Assembly: GCF_001723055.1 (NCBI RefSeq)
Contig: NZ_MDCR01000009.1
Coordinates: 1-64,000, forward strand
DNA: 64,000 nt
Source of the DNA: Streptomyces niveus
GTDB taxonomy: Bacteria > Actinomycetota > Actinomycetes > Streptomycetales > Streptomycetaceae
Reading direction: 5' to 3'
The notes below the pieces were generated by a model. It saw only the letters and a program-made list of their open reading frames with translations, was not told the origin of the DNA and made no database searches. This document shows positions 35,899-44,973 of the stretch, in pieces. The number at the start of each line of letters is the position of its first letter. Within the stretch, counting starts at the first letter, position 1. Both the position numbers and the translations under genes were made by a program.

Positions 35899-36612
35899 TC
35901 AGGGCTGCTGGTACGCCACCAGCGAGATCCCGATGTAGTGCACGACGAACGCGGCGAGCGTGAGTGAGTGGAAGACCTCGTGGAAACCGAACCAGCGTGG
36001 TGACGGGTTGGGGCGCTTCAGCCCGTAGATCACACCGCCCGCGCTGTAGAGCAGCCCGCCGACGATGATCAGTACGAGGACGACGATCCCGCCCGTACGC
36101 ATGAAGTCGGGCAGGAAGAAGACCGCGGCCCAGCCCATGGCGATGTAGCAGGGGGTGTAGAGCCAGCGCGGGGCGCCGACCCAGAAGACCCGGAACGCGA
36201 TGCCCGCCACCGCCGCGCCCCAGACCGCCCAGAGGAGCGTCCGGCCGGTGGAGTCCGGCAGCAGCAGCATGGTCAGCGGGGTGTAGGTGCCCGCGATGAT
36301 CAGAAAGATGTTGGCGTGGTCGAGCCGGCGCAGGATCGCTTCTCCGCGCGGGCCCCAATTGCCCCGGTGGTACACGCCGCTGACGCCGAAGAGCAGGCAG
36401 GCGGTGACGGCGTAGATCGCGCAGGCCACCCGCGCCTTGGTGGTGTCGGCCAGGACGATCAGCACGATTCCCGAGATCACGACGGCCGGGAACATCCCCA
36501 TGTGGAGCCAGCCGCGCATCATCGGCTTGGCCGGGACGGGCAGCTGGATCTCGGTCGGTCCCCCTTCGGGTTGTCGGGGGTTCGCGAGCGAGTCGGACGC
36601 GGGAGAAGTCAT
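35899..36612 (-). CDS. trhA: Hemolysin III / TrhA-type PAQR membrane protein
   Basis: A 237-residue protein with seven membrane helices. It carries the three PAQR family motifs: SGVYHRG in helix 2, LDHANIFLIIAGTYTPL in helix 3 and FHEVFHSLTLAAFVVHYIG at the end. The conserved His and Asp residues are thought to bind zinc. In E. coli and mycobacteria the family affects membrane energetics and lipid homeostasis. The ATG at 36612 follows a TAGCAT -10 hexamer by six bases and has no ribosome binding site, so the message is probably leaderless. A TetR gene follows 67 bases downstream on the same strand. Confidence 0.88.
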   Translation of the reverse strand: MTSPASDSLANPRQPEGGPTEIQLPVPAKPMMRGWLHMGMFPAVVISGIVLIVLADTTKARVACAIYAVTACLLFGVSGVYHRGNWGPRGEAILRRLDHANIFLIIAGTYTPLTMLLLPDSTGRTLLWAVWGAAVAGIAFRVFWVGAPRWLYTPCYIAMGWAAVFFLPDFMRTGGIVVLVLIIVGGLLYSAGGVIYGLKRPNPSPRWFGFHEVFHSLTLAAFVVHYIGISLVAYQQP

Positions 36613-36618
36613 GCGCTC

Positions 36619-36641
36619 ATGCTACCTACGGGACCGTAGGT
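36619..36641 (-). promoter_or_regulatory. Palindromic operator over the trhA promoter
   Basis: ACCTACGG GA CCGTAGGT (36624-36641) is an almost perfect 18-bp palindrome. It touches the TAGCAT -10 hexamer (36624-36619, minus strand) of the trhA gene. Size and symmetry fit a TetR dimer, and a TetR gene lies in the same gene pair. Confidence 0.6.
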
Positions 36642-36850
36642 TCCGGATAGGAACGGCTGCTTGGGCTGCCCGCGCACCGGCAGGAGCGCGGGCGGGAGTG
36701 GTGATGCTCACGTGGGCGGCCCTCTGGACAGATGGGCGCGGGAGTCGGATGATCAAATGAGTGCGGTCGGCACCGGATGAGCGGTAACGAAGCGTCCGGG
36801 TCGCAGCCCCCACGGGGCATACACCTACAAACCCTCACCAAGGAGTAACC

Positions 36851-38713
36851 GTGGCGCGCGACACAGGGCTTTCCAGCGGAGACCCCCTCAATCCCGAGGC
36901 TCCCACCGCCCCGACCCGACACCAGGAGCTGATCTCCTGGGTCGACGAGATCGCGGCTCTGACCCAGCCGGACCGGGTGATCTGGTGCGACGGTTCGGAA
37001 GCCGAGTACGAGCGCCTGTGCGGGGAGCTCGTGGCCAAGGGCACGTTCACGAAGCTCGACCCGATCAAGCGCCCCAACTCGTACTACGCGGCCTCCGACC
37101 CCACCGACGTGGCGCGCGTCGAGGACCGCACCTTCATCTGCTCCGAGAAGGAGGAGGACGCGGGCCCCACGAACAAGTGGAAGGCCCCGGCGGAGATGCG
37201 CGACATCTTCACCGGTGAGCAGGGCGTCTTCCGCGGCTCGATGCGCGGCCGGACGATGTACGTCGTCCCGTTCTGCATGGGCCCCGTCGGCTCACCGCTC
37301 TCCGCGATCGGCGTCGAGATCACCGACTCCGCGTACGTCGCGGTCTCCATGCGCACCATGACGCGCATGGGGCAGCACGTCCTCGACGAACTCGGCGACG
37401 ACGGCTTCTTCGTCAAGGCCGTCCACACGCTGGGCGCGCCCCTCGAAGCGGGCCAGGCGGATGTGCCGTGGCCGTGCAACACCACCAAGTACATCTCGCA
37501 CTTCCCCGAGGACCGCGAGATCTGGTCGTACGGCTCCGGCTACGGCGGCAACGCGCTGCTGGGCAAGAAGTGTTACGCGCTGCGCATCGCCTCCGTCATG
37601 GCACGCGACGAGGGCTGGCTCGCCGAGCACATGCTGATCCTCAAGCTCACGCCGCCGCGCGGGGAGTCCAAGTACGTGGCCGCCGCCTTCCCTTCGGCCT
37701 GCGGCAAGACCAACCTCGCGATGCTGGAGCCCACCATCTCCGGCTGGACCGTCGAGACGATCGGCGACGACATCGCGTGGATGCGGTTCGGCGAGGACGG
37801 CAGGCTGTACGCGATCAACCCGGAGGCGGGCTTCTTCGGCGTCGCGCCCGGCACCGGTGAGCACACCAACGCCAACGCCATGAAGACGATGTGGGGCAAC
37901 TCCGTCTTCACGAACGTCGCGCTCACCGACGACGGCGACGTGTGGTGGGAGGGCATGACCGAGGAGCCGCCCGCGCACCTCACGGACTGGAAGGGCAACG
38001 ACTGGACCCCGGAGTCCGGGACCCCGGCCGCCCACCCCAACGCCCGCTTCACCGTGCCCGCCGGCCAGTGCCCGATCATCGCGCCCGAGTGGGAGGACCC
38101 CAAGGGCGTCCCGATCTCCGCGATCCTCTTCGGCGGACGCCGCGCCTCCGCCGTACCGCTGGTGACGGAGTCGTTCAACTGGCAGCACGGCGTCTTCCTC
38201 GGCGCGAACGTCGCCTCCGAGAAGACCGCCGCCGCCGAGGGCAAGGTGGGCGAGCTGCGCCGCGACCCGTTCGCGATGCTGCCGTTCTGCGGCTACAACA
38301 TGGGCGACTACATGGCCCACTGGGTCAAGGTCGGCGCCACGGCGACCGCCAAGGGCGACGAGTCGAAGCTCCCGAAGATCTACTACGTCAACTGGTTCCG
38401 CAAGAACGACGCGGGCGAGTTCGTCTGGCCCGGCTTCGGCGAGAACGGCCGCGTACTGAAGTGGATCGTGGAGCGCCTGGAGGGCAAGGGCGAGGGCGTC
38501 GAGTCCCCGATCGGCGTCCTCCCGGCGAAGGGCGCGCTGGACACGGCCGGCCTCGACCTCTCCGAGGCGGACCTGGACTTCCTGCTCACGGTCGACAAGG
38601 AGGTCTGGCGCGAGGAGGCGTCCCTGGTCCCGGCCCACCTCAACACCTTCGGCACGCACACGCCGCCGGAGCTGTGGGACGAGTACCACGCCCTGGTGAA
38701 GCGCCTCGGCTGA
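36851..38713 (+). CDS. pckA: Phosphoenolpyruvate carboxykinase (GTP)
   Basis: This enzyme interconverts oxaloacetate and PEP with GTP and is the main gluconeogenic and anaplerotic switch. The 620-residue length is standard for the GTP form. The kinase-1 P-loop FPSACGKTN lies at about residues 281-289. The oxaloacetate-binding loop [11 protein letters not shown] and the Mn ligands in the RPNSYYAAS and NCN-region blocks are present, as is the hyper-reactive-Cys segment. GTG 36851 is preceded by AAGGAG five bases upstream. The 238-base upstream region is shared with the divergent trhA gene. It ends in a terminator shared with the nuclease gene. Confidence 0.97.
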   Translation: MARDTGLSSGDPLNPEAPTAPTRHQELISWVDEIAALTQPDRVIWCDGSEAEYERLCGELVAKGTFTKLDPIKRPNSYYAASDPTDVARVEDRTFICSEKEEDAGPTNKWKAPAEMRDIFTGEQGVFRGSMRGRTMYVVPFCMGPVGSPLSAIGVEITDSAYVAVSMRTMTRMGQHVLDELGDDGFFVKAVHTLGAPLEAGQADVPWPCNTTKYISHFPEDREIWSYGSGYGGNALLGKKCYALRIASVMARDEGWLAEHMLILKLTPPRGESKYVAAAFPSACGKTNLAMLEPTISGWTVETIGDDIAWMRFGEDGRLYAINPEAGFFGVAPGTGEHTNANAMKTMWGNSVFTNVALTDDGDVWWEGMTEEPPAHLTDWKGNDWTPESGTPAAHPNARFTVPAGQCPIIAPEWEDPKGVPISAILFGGRRASAVPLVTESFNWQHGVFLGANVASEKTAAAEGKVGELRRDPFAMLPFCGYNMGDYMAHWVKVGATATAKGDESKLPKIYYVNWFRKNDAGEFVWPGFGENGRVLKWIVERLEGKGEGVESPIGVLPAKGALDTAGLDLSEADLDFLLTVDKEVWREEASLVPAHLNTFGTHTPPELWDEYHALVKRLG

Positions 38714-38741
38714 CCGGCTGCCCCGACCACCCCCGGAGAAC

Positions 38742-38777
38742 GGCCCCCGGAGCCCATCCCTCACGGCTCCGGGGGCC
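38742..38777. terminator. Bidirectional terminator between pckA and nuclease
   Basis: A 13-bp perfect stem, GGCCCCCGGAGCC with its complement, and a 10-nt loop lie between two convergent genes. Confidence 0.82.
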
Positions 38778-38795
38778 TCTCGGCTTTCCGGGGTC

Positions 38796-41228
38796 CTACT
38801 TGACGCGGACGACCTGCGGGTCGTGGTCGCTCGCCTGGTCGGCGAACTCCGCGTTGATGTGCACCACGTCGTACTCCGGTTTCTTGACACCGGGGCTGAC
38901 CAGGATGTGGTCCAGGGTCTGCGAGTTGCCGTCGTAGACGTAGCTGTAGCGCTCGTTCTTCGGCAGCTTGTCCATCAGGTCGGTCAGGATCCCGCCCCGG
39001 GTGAGGGTGGTGACCGGCTTGGAGAACTGGTAGTCGTTCAGGTCACCGAGGACGACGACCTTGGCCTTCTTGTCCTTGGCGAGCAGACCGGCGACGAAGT
39101 CGTGGACCTCCTGCGCCTGCGTCAGCCGCTGGGTCTCGGAGCCGAGCGTCGGCGGCTGGAAGACGCCGTGCGTGGGCTGGTCGCCGCCCTTGGAGTTGAA
39201 GTGGTTGCCGATCACGAAGACCTGCTCGCCGCGGAAGGTGAACTCGCCGACCAGCGGCTTGCGGCTGCTCTTCCAGGCGTCCGAGGTCGGGTTGATCCGG
39301 CCCGGGGACGCGGACAGCGTGATGTCCTTGCCGTGCTTGCCGGTGGTGACGACCTCGGTGGCGGTGGTGGCGTCGCCTCCGGGCCGGTCCACGAAGTCCA
39401 CGCGCTTCGGGTTGAAGAGCAGGACGTTACGGATGTTGCCGCCCGGCTCACCGCCGTCGGTCTTGTCCGCCGGGTCGACGGAGCGCCAGTCGTACGCCGG
39501 GCCGCCGGCCGCCTGGATCGCGGCGACGAACTGCGCGAGGGTCTTGTCCGCGGCGACCGTGCCGTCGTCCTTGGCGCCGTTGTTGTCCTGGATCTCCTCC
39601 AGGCTCACGATGTCCGGGGTGGCGAGGTTCTTGACGATGCCCTCGGCGAGCCGGTCGAACTTGGCCTGCGGGTCGGTCGGGTCGAGGTTCTCGACGTTGT
39701 ACGTGGCGACCGACAGCTCGTCGGACTTGCCCTTCTTCGCCACCTCGGGCTTGAGACCGCCCGACTTGACCGTGCCCAGGGTGGTCGCCTGGAGGCTGTA
39801 TCCACCGAAGTTGCCGTAGTCCACCGGGCCGGTGGTCGTACCGGCGAGGGTGTCGCCCACGTTCGCCGTGACCTTCTCGCCGGTCAGCGAACCGAGCAGC
39901 AGACGGCCCGAGTTCAGCTGGTCGTACGAGGGGTAGACGGTGCCGCCGCGCGGGGTCGGGTTCTGCTTGGGCTTGGTGGTGACCCAGGTCTCGCCGTACG
40001 AGTTGGAGGCGCCCACCACGCGGCTGTCGCCGATCTGGACGAGCATGCCCTCACGGGACTCGAACCAGTCCAGCGCGTAGCCGGCCGGCTTCAGCGCGAG
40101 CGACTCGATGCTGAGCCCCTTCGCGTCCGGCGCGTAGGCCTCGGGCACCGACGTGGCGTCGATCGTCTCGGCCTTCGGCAGCGGGTTGCCGGAGGAGAGG
40201 ACGACGGTCGTCGGGGCGGTCAGCTCGGTGAGCGACTGCGAGCCGGAACTCTGGCCGCCCGGGTAGTACTCGGTGACCTTGGCGCTGACCAGGACCGAGT
40301 CGCCGGCCTTCACCTGAGGGGCGGACGAACCGGTGAAGACGAACACGCCCTCGCTGGTGGCCGGGTCGTTGTCCGGCTCGGTGTCCTGGATCCAGAAGCC
40401 GCGGGAGCCGCTCACGCGGACCGCGGTGACCACACCCGGCACGTTGGTGACGGACTTCCCGGCCTGCGGGGAGATCCGGGTGCTGCCCTGGATGTCGTGG
40501 ATCCGCAGCTCGCCGGGGGTGGTGTCGGTGGGCGAGGGGGTGGGGGTCGGCTCGCCGCCGCCGTCGCCCGCGCCCGCGCTGTTACGGGGCGAGGGCGTCG
40601 CGCCGCTGAAGTCGGCCGAGTTGTCGTCCGTGTCGGTGAGCGCCGCGTTTCGGGCCACCGAGTGGGTGTTGTCGGTGCCGGTCGCGGGCGCGCTCTCCCG
40701 GACGGTGGCGGTGCCGAAGCCGACCAGGTCCTTGATGTTCGTGTCGGCCGCGCAGTCGGCGGCGGTGACACAGGTCAGCGGGGTGGTCGAGCGGACGAGC
40801 GCGACGGTGCCGCTGCTCGCCGACATGGCGATGGTGCCGGCCGCGTCGGGGGCGGGCAGCGGGGTGTCGCCGCCGGAGCCCTTGGCCTCCTCCACGAGAT
40901 AGCTGCCACCCGCGGGGATGGCGCCCTTGATCTCGGTGACCTGCCACTTGGACGTGGGGCTGGGTGAGCCGCTCAGGTACTGGACGGACCAGCCGGTGAG
41001 GTCGAAGGGACCGTCGCCGGCGTTGCCCAGCTCGATGAAGTCGTTGGTGAGGGCGGCACCGGAGTTGCCCCCACCGCCGAACACCTCGGAGATGACGGCG
41101 TCGGGGGACGGCGTCGCCTGCGCGGTGAACGGCAGCGCGATCAGCGATGCGGCCAGGCCGACGGGGAGTGCCACGGCGATCGCCTTGGCACGCCGGCCAC
41201 GCAGGGCCGGGGGTATGGATGGGGACAC
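38796..41228 (-). CDS. Secreted LTD-domain endonuclease/phosphatase, ExeM/NucH type
   Basis: The 810-residue exported protein has a signal peptide (AIAVALPVGLAASLIALPF, cleavage at AQA near residue 38). A lamin-tail domain comes next (about 42-175: VISEVFGGGGNSGAALTNDFIEL), then a Thr/Pro linker. An OB-like region (about 230-450) leads to an endonuclease/exonuclease/phosphatase domain (about 500-810). Metal-site motifs are ATYNVENL, SLEEIQDN, GNHFNSKGGD, VVLGDLNDYQ and QASDHDPQV. It probably degrades extracellular DNA for phosphate and nucleosides. GTG 41228 has an AAGAAAGAG tract upstream. Confidence 0.9.
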   Translation of the reverse strand: MSPSIPPALRGRRAKAIAVALPVGLAASLIALPFTAQATPSPDAVISEVFGGGGNSGAALTNDFIELGNAGDGPFDLTGWSVQYLSGSPSPTSKWQVTEIKGAIPAGGSYLVEEAKGSGGDTPLPAPDAAGTIAMSASSGTVALVRSTTPLTCVTAADCAADTNIKDLVGFGTATVRESAPATGTDNTHSVARNAALTDTDDNSADFSGATPSPRNSAGAGDGGGEPTPTPSPTDTTPGELRIHDIQGSTRISPQAGKSVTNVPGVVTAVRVSGSRGFWIQDTEPDNDPATSEGVFVFTGSSAPQVKAGDSVLVSAKVTEYYPGGQSSGSQSLTELTAPTTVVLSSGNPLPKAETIDATSVPEAYAPDAKGLSIESLALKPAGYALDWFESREGMLVQIGDSRVVGASNSYGETWVTTKPKQNPTPRGGTVYPSYDQLNSGRLLLGSLTGEKVTANVGDTLAGTTTGPVDYGNFGGYSLQATTLGTVKSGGLKPEVAKKGKSDELSVATYNVENLDPTDPQAKFDRLAEGIVKNLATPDIVSLEEIQDNNGAKDDGTVAADKTLAQFVAAIQAAGGPAYDWRSVDPADKTDGGEPGGNIRNVLLFNPKRVDFVDRPGGDATTATEVVTTGKHGKDITLSASPGRINPTSDAWKSSRKPLVGEFTFRGEQVFVIGNHFNSKGGDQPTHGVFQPPTLGSETQRLTQAQEVHDFVAGLLAKDKKAKVVVLGDLNDYQFSKPVTTLTRGGILTDLMDKLPKNERYSYVYDGNSQTLDHILVSPGVKKPEYDVVHINAEFADQASDHDPQVVRVK

Positions 41229-41326
41229 GGTGAGCTCTTTCTTGCGTCTTCTTGCGGATGCGACGGGGAGGTACACGTGCGTCGTATGACATGTGCACGA
41301 AGTGTGAGGACCCGGGAAATCGGCTC

Positions 41327-41356
41327 AAGATACGCGCGTAGATAGAACGGCAACAA
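41327..41356 (-). promoter_or_regulatory. Putative promoter of the secreted nuclease
   Basis: On the minus strand TTGTTG (41356-41351) and TATCTT (41332-41327) are 18 bases apart. The motif TACGCGCGTAGA (41331-41342, plus strand) lies inside, and its core is shared with the region before the secreted M15-like gene (25393). No regulator is known to me for this motif. Confidence 0.4.
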
Positions 41357-41455
41357 GAGGCTGTGGGCAGGAAATACCAAGTGTTTCCCGACTGTTCGCC
41401 GGATTTAACTTGGTTGTCCGGCAGGCGTCTGCGCGAAGGCCTCCCGGTTGAACGC

Positions 41456-42028
41456 TCAGGGGCGGCGGGCCGCCACCACCGCCGAACTGTCCGGTGTGGT
41501 GAGCACGTCCGTGGCATCCAGGTCCGGATGCGTGAGATAGAAGTGGCGCAGTTCGTCCACCTCGCCCTCGAAGCGGGGCGGCCACTGGGACGACGGGGTG
41601 AAGTCGTCCAGGATGAGCAGCCCGCCGGGGGCGAGCAGCTCGACGACCCGCCGCGGGTCGTCGCGCTTGCCGCCCCCGTCGCAGAAGAAGACATCGAACG
41701 GCGCGTGCCGCTCCAGCAGCCGCCAGTCCCCGGTGAGCACGCTGACCCGTTCGTCGTCCACGAAGAGCCCGGCCGCCCGCCGCGCCAGCTCCTCGTCCCG
41801 CTCGACGCTGATCAGCCGCGCACCGCCGGCGAGCCCACTGTGCAGCCAGGCGGTCCCCACCCCCGCCCCGGTACCGCTCTCCGCGACGACCCCGCCGGGC
41901 TTCGCGGCGGCGGCGAGCCTGAGCAGCCTGCCCACCTCACGGATACAGCTCTTGCCGAACCCGGCCTCGGAGGCGATCCGCTCGGCGGCCACCACCCGCT
42001 CCGGCACCGCACGCTCCGCCATGGTCAT
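41456..42028 (-). CDS. Class I SAM-dependent O-methyltransferase-like protein
   Basis: The 190-residue protein fits a catechol-O-methyltransferase-like fold. The SAM-binding loop is AESGTGAGVGTAWL (about 49-62), the acidic residue SVERDEE follows (74-80), and the metal- or substrate-side motif is VFFCDGGG with LLILDDFTPSSQWPP. Length is at the short end of the family, which usually has 210-230 residues. ATG 42028 is used; ATG 42022 has a better-spaced GGGGGAG upstream and may be the true start. The substrate is unknown. It is divergent from a small membrane protein gene. Confidence 0.8.
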   Translation of the reverse strand: MTMAERAVPERVVAAERIASEAGFGKSCIREVGRLLRLAAAAKPGGVVAESGTGAGVGTAWLHSGLAGGARLISVERDEELARRAAGLFVDDERVSVLTGDWRLLERHAPFDVFFCDGGGKRDDPRRVVELLAPGGLLILDDFTPSSQWPPRFEGEVDELRHFYLTHPDLDATDVLTTPDSSAVVAARRP

Positions 42029-42095
42029 GTCTCCCCCTGTCGCCGAGTGCCCGCGACGCTATCCGACGGATGGGGCGCTGTTAGATTCGTGCGCG

Positions 42096-42500
42096 ATGCG
42101 ATCACGCGAGTACGACTACGACTTCCGCACCAAGGCCCGGCGAATACGCGCCTGGGGCATCGGCCTCCTGGCGGGGGCGGCGATCCTGTGGACATGGTGC
42201 GCCGTGTTGCTGCTCACGCCGTACTCGGTCGACACCGAGCCCGACGACGAGCACCCCGAGGAGTGCGAGTCGCGGCTGCTGACCGAATTCGGCACGGCCA
42301 ACGACGGCCTCGGGAACGGCGATTGGTGCCAGAACGAACGCGACTGGCCCGAGGCCCTGGCCGTGCTCGGGCTCTCCGTGCCGCTGTCCGTCGTCGGTGT
42401 GGGGCTCTTCACGACCGGCAGCGTGACCGCCCGGATGAGCTCCCACGCCGAGGTGATGCGCGACCTCGACAAGATCTCCGACAACACCCGGAACACGTAG
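42096..42500 (+). CDS. Hypothetical two-helix membrane protein
   Basis: The 134-residue protein has a basic N-terminus, a first membrane helix (IGLLAGAAILWTWCAVLLL, about 22-40) and an acidic outside loop with two Cys (PEECES and GDWCQNE). A second helix (LAVLGLSVPLSVVGVGLF, about 89-106) is followed by a cytosolic tail. I do not recognise a family. TAGATT at 42082-42087 lies eight bases before the ATG and there is no ribosome binding site, so translation is probably leaderless. The two Cys in the loop could form a disulfide. Confidence 0.7.
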   Translation: MRSREYDYDFRTKARRIRAWGIGLLAGAAILWTWCAVLLLTPYSVDTEPDDEHPEECESRLLTEFGTANDGLGNGDWCQNERDWPEALAVLGLSVPLSVVGVGLFTTGSVTARMSSHAEVMRDLDKISDNTRNT

Positions 42501-42618
42501 CCGGCACGGGCCGGGCCCGCGCCATACCGTCGGGTAGTGGGTGAGGGATTCCTGGCGGCGGGCCTCCGCATCTCCGAACCTGTTCCGCGATGAGTCAGGT
42601 GTGCGGGAGGTGAAGGGG

Positions 42619-42642
42619 CCGTCCCGTTGCGGAACGGGACGG
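42619..42642 (-). terminator. Terminator after the MarR gene
   Basis: CCGTCCCGTT, a GCGG loop and AACGGGACGG form a 10-bp perfect hairpin 38 bases beyond the minus-strand MarR stop. The rest of 42501-42679 shows no gene. Confidence 0.7.
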
Positions 42643-42679
42643 GGTAATTCCCGAAGGCCGACCGCTCGTCATCATGGCC

Positions 42680-43096
42680 TCATTGCGGCGACTTGAGCAT
42701 CTCCAGAAGGATGCGCCGCAGCTCGGTGCGGTCCTGCGGGGTGATCCTCGCCAGCCTGCGGTCGAACTCCGCCGCGAGCGCCGAGAGCGCGCGGTCCCGC
42801 GCTGCCTCACCCGCGTCGGTCAGTATGAGCCGATGCCGCCGCAGGTCCTCGTCGTCGATCTCGCGCCGCATGAACCCCTTTGCGACGAGGTTGCGTACGT
42901 AGACCGTGACGCTCGCCTTAGGGATCATCAGTGCCGCGGCGAGTTCGGCGGGATACGGCGACGCGGCCACCTCGGCCAGCACGAAGAACTCCTTCGTCTC
43001 CAGCCCGATTTCTCCCAGTTCGGTGCTGCACGCGTCCATGACGACGCTGAGCAGACGCTGGTTCAGCGTCCACAGCTGCGCCCCGTCAACCGCCAC
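42680..43096 (-). CDS. MarR-family repressor
   Basis: The 138-residue protein is a standard MarR. It has a dimerisation helix (LWTLNQRLLSVVMDACSTEL), a winged helix at about 50-105 (PAELAAALMIPKASVTVYVRNLVAKG) and the wing RREIDDEDLRRHRLILTDAG. GTG 43096 is supported by GGAGGGG five bases upstream. It diverges from the alpha/beta-hydrolase gene, and a long inverted repeat between them (43119-43154) is the obvious operator. The regulator probably represses itself and the hydrolase and is released by a compound that the hydrolase acts on. Confidence 0.88.
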   Translation of the reverse strand: MAVDGAQLWTLNQRLLSVVMDACSTELGEIGLETKEFFVLAEVAASPYPAELAAALMIPKASVTVYVRNLVAKGFMRREIDDEDLRRHRLILTDAGEAARDRALSALAAEFDRRLARITPQDRTELRRILLEMLKSPQ

Positions 43097-43118
43097 GCGA
43101 GCCCCTCCGTCCAGCCAG

Positions 43119-43154
43119 GTGGTACAGTCTTGAATTAGTTCCAAACTGTACCAC
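43119..43154. promoter_or_regulatory. MarR operator between divergent genes
   Basis: GTGGTACAGT (43119-43128) and ACTGTACCAC (43145-43154) are perfect 10-bp arms around a 16-base spacer. The spacer is itself an imperfect palindrome, TTGAATTAGTTCCAA. The AT-rich core should contain both promoters. Confidence 0.7.
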
Positions 43155-43211
43155 AGCGGTCTTCGTACTGGCCGACCATGGAACAAACGCCGACTCGAAA
43201 GGCGCCATCTG

Positions 43212-44126
43212 ATGCTTGAGCACATCACGATCCCGCGCGGACCGATCGATCTCGCAGCCGACCTCCACCTGCCCGACAGCTTCGACCAAGCGGCGCCACT
43301 TCGCGCCGTGGTGCTCTCCACGCCCGGCAGCAGCGTGAAGGAGCAGATCGGCGCCAACTACGCTTCCCGCCTCGCGGCCCGCGGCGTCGCGGCGCTCGTG
43401 TTCGACCCCGCCCATCAAGGTCAGAGCGGCGGAGAGCCCCGCGACCTCGAAGACCCCTACCGCCGCGGCGAGGACATCTCCTACGCGATCGACGCGCTCA
43501 GCGTGATCCCCGGCATCGCCCCGGACCGCATCGGCGTCCTGGGCATCTGCGCCGGCGGAGGCTACGCGGTGCACACCGCCCGCACGGACCACCGCATCAA
43601 GGCGGTCGGCACGGTCGTCCCGGGCAACATGGGCACGTCCTTCCGCGGCTTCCAGCCGGACGGCGCGGTCGCCGCGCTCGACGCCATGGCCGACGCACGC
43701 ACCGAAGAATCCCGCTCCGGCGAGCTGACCCGCGTGAACTGGCTGCCCGACACCTTGGAAGAAGCCACTGAGGCAGGCCTGACCGACATCGACACGACTC
43801 AGGCGGTCACCTACTACCGCACCGGGCGGGGCGGGAACGAACACTCCACGAACCGCCGCCTCTCGCGCGGCGATTCGCTGCTGCTGGGCTACGACGCGTA
43901 CCACCTGGTCGACCAGCTCTTGACCCAACCGCTGCAGGTCATCCTCGCCGGACGAATCGGCAACACCGGCTCCTACGAGTCCGGCATGCAGTTGTGGAAG
44001 CTGGCACCCAACCCGGTCGACCTCATGGTGATCGACGGCGCGGGCCACTACGAGATGTACGACGAGCCCGAGTACGTCGACGCCGCCGTCGACCGGCTCG
44101 TCGACTTCTACTTGAACAATCTGTGA
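43212..44126 (+). CDS. Alpha/beta hydrolase of dienelactone-hydrolase type
   Basis: The 304-residue protein has an alpha/beta-hydrolase fold. VVLSTPGSSVKEQIGANYASRLAARG carries the oxyanion strand, read here as VVLSTPGSS. The nucleophile elbow is LGICAGGGYA (about 112-121), with Cys in the place of the usual Ser, as in dienelactone hydrolase. The catalytic His is in IDGAGHYEMYDEPEYV near the end, and the Asp is near residue 265. It is cytosolic and has no signal peptide. The substrate is unknown; YcjY-like relatives act on small esters. It is controlled with the divergent MarR gene. Confidence 0.85.
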   Translation: MLEHITIPRGPIDLAADLHLPDSFDQAAPLRAVVLSTPGSSVKEQIGANYASRLAARGVAALVFDPAHQGQSGGEPRDLEDPYRRGEDISYAIDALSVIPGIAPDRIGVLGICAGGGYAVHTARTDHRIKAVGTVVPGNMGTSFRGFQPDGAVAALDAMADARTEESRSGELTRVNWLPDTLEEATEAGLTDIDTTQAVTYYRTGRGGNEHSTNRRLSRGDSLLLGYDAYHLVDQLLTQPLQVILAGRIGNTGSYESGMQLWKLAPNPVDLMVIDGAGHYEMYDEPEYVDAAVDRLVDFYLNNL

Positions 44127-44138
44127 ATCAACGCTCTG

Positions 44139-44948
44139 TTACGCGGGCGCCTTCCCGACTGCCAGCAAGTGGGAGCTGGACGCGAGGAGTTCAGGGTAGG
44201 GCTCGGCCAGACGCGCCGCTGCCAGAACGGACTCGAAGAGATCTTCGCTCGGCTCCGGACCGGCGTGCTGCTCCACGGCCTTGAGGATGGACCACGCCGG
44301 TCCCTCGATCCCGAACACCGCCACATCCACAAGGCCGACGTCGCGCAATTCATCGGCGAGTTCCTCGGCGCGGTGGAAGTAAGCCAGGGTGAAGCCGCGC
44401 TTGCCATCGTGAACAGCCGTGCGGAGGATCGTGGAGATCGCCGTCCGCATCCGGTCGGCATGCAGGTGTGCGAGGGCGGTGTGCTCGAAGAGCGAGGAAT
44501 ACCTGTTGATGGCCCCGGCGGCCACGAGCCCGCCGGGCCGCACCACACGCAGCGCTTCGGACAGTGCCTGACGCCGGTCGGCCCGGTCGGGAAGGTGGTA
44601 GAGGGGGCCCAGCACCTGCACCACGTCGTAGCTCGCATCCGCAGCCTCAAGCGCGCGAGCGTCACCCAGCGATGAGGGGCAGACCGAAGCCGCTTGTCCG
44701 ACATGCCGGGCGACTGGATCAACCAGGTCGACGTGATACCCGTCCTCGACCAGCCACCGGGCATGGACGCCCGTGCCACCCCCGACATCCAGCACGCGAG
44801 CCGGCGCGGGCGGGAGGAAGCGCCGCAGGAGTTCCCGCGTTCGCAGCAGTTCGAGCCGACCGTCCGCCGACACGCACAGTCGGTCACCCTCGTCGATGAC
44901 GTGCGAGTAGAAGTGCTCGATCTCTGCCGCCAGCTCTGGGTTCGACAT
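44139..44948 (-). CDS. SAM-dependent methyltransferase (class I)
   Basis: The 269-residue protein has the SAM motif RVLDVGGGTGVHARWL (about 52-67), then VDLVDPVARHV and the post-II motif SYDVVQVLGPLYHLPD. Loop-IV sequence VVRPGGLVAAG follows. It belongs to the UbiE/Methyltransf_11-type group, and the substrate is not predictable. ATG 44948 (MSNPEL) is used; the in-frame GTG 44969 adds seven residues but has no better ribosome binding site. It converges on the hydrolase gene with a 12-base gap, and it follows the GNAT gene by 25 bases in the same direction. Confidence 0.82.
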   Translation of the reverse strand: MSNPELAAEIEHFYSHVIDEGDRLCVSADGRLELLRTRELLRRFLPPAPARVLDVGGGTGVHARWLVEDGYHVDLVDPVARHVGQAASVCPSSLGDARALEAADASYDVVQVLGPLYHLPDRADRRQALSEALRVVRPGGLVAAGAINRYSSLFEHTALAHLHADRMRTAISTILRTAVHDGKRGFTLAYFHRAEELADELRDVGLVDVAVFGIEGPAWSILKAVEQHAGPEPSEDLFESVLAAARLAEPYPELLASSSHLLAVGKAPA

Positions 44949-44973
44949 GTATTTGAGTATGACCTTCACTGGC

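Noticed and set aside
38823..40967. 714-codon open frame on the plus strand
   Set aside because: Antisense to the LTD nuclease, with Val/Gly/Arg-rich noise and no start signals.
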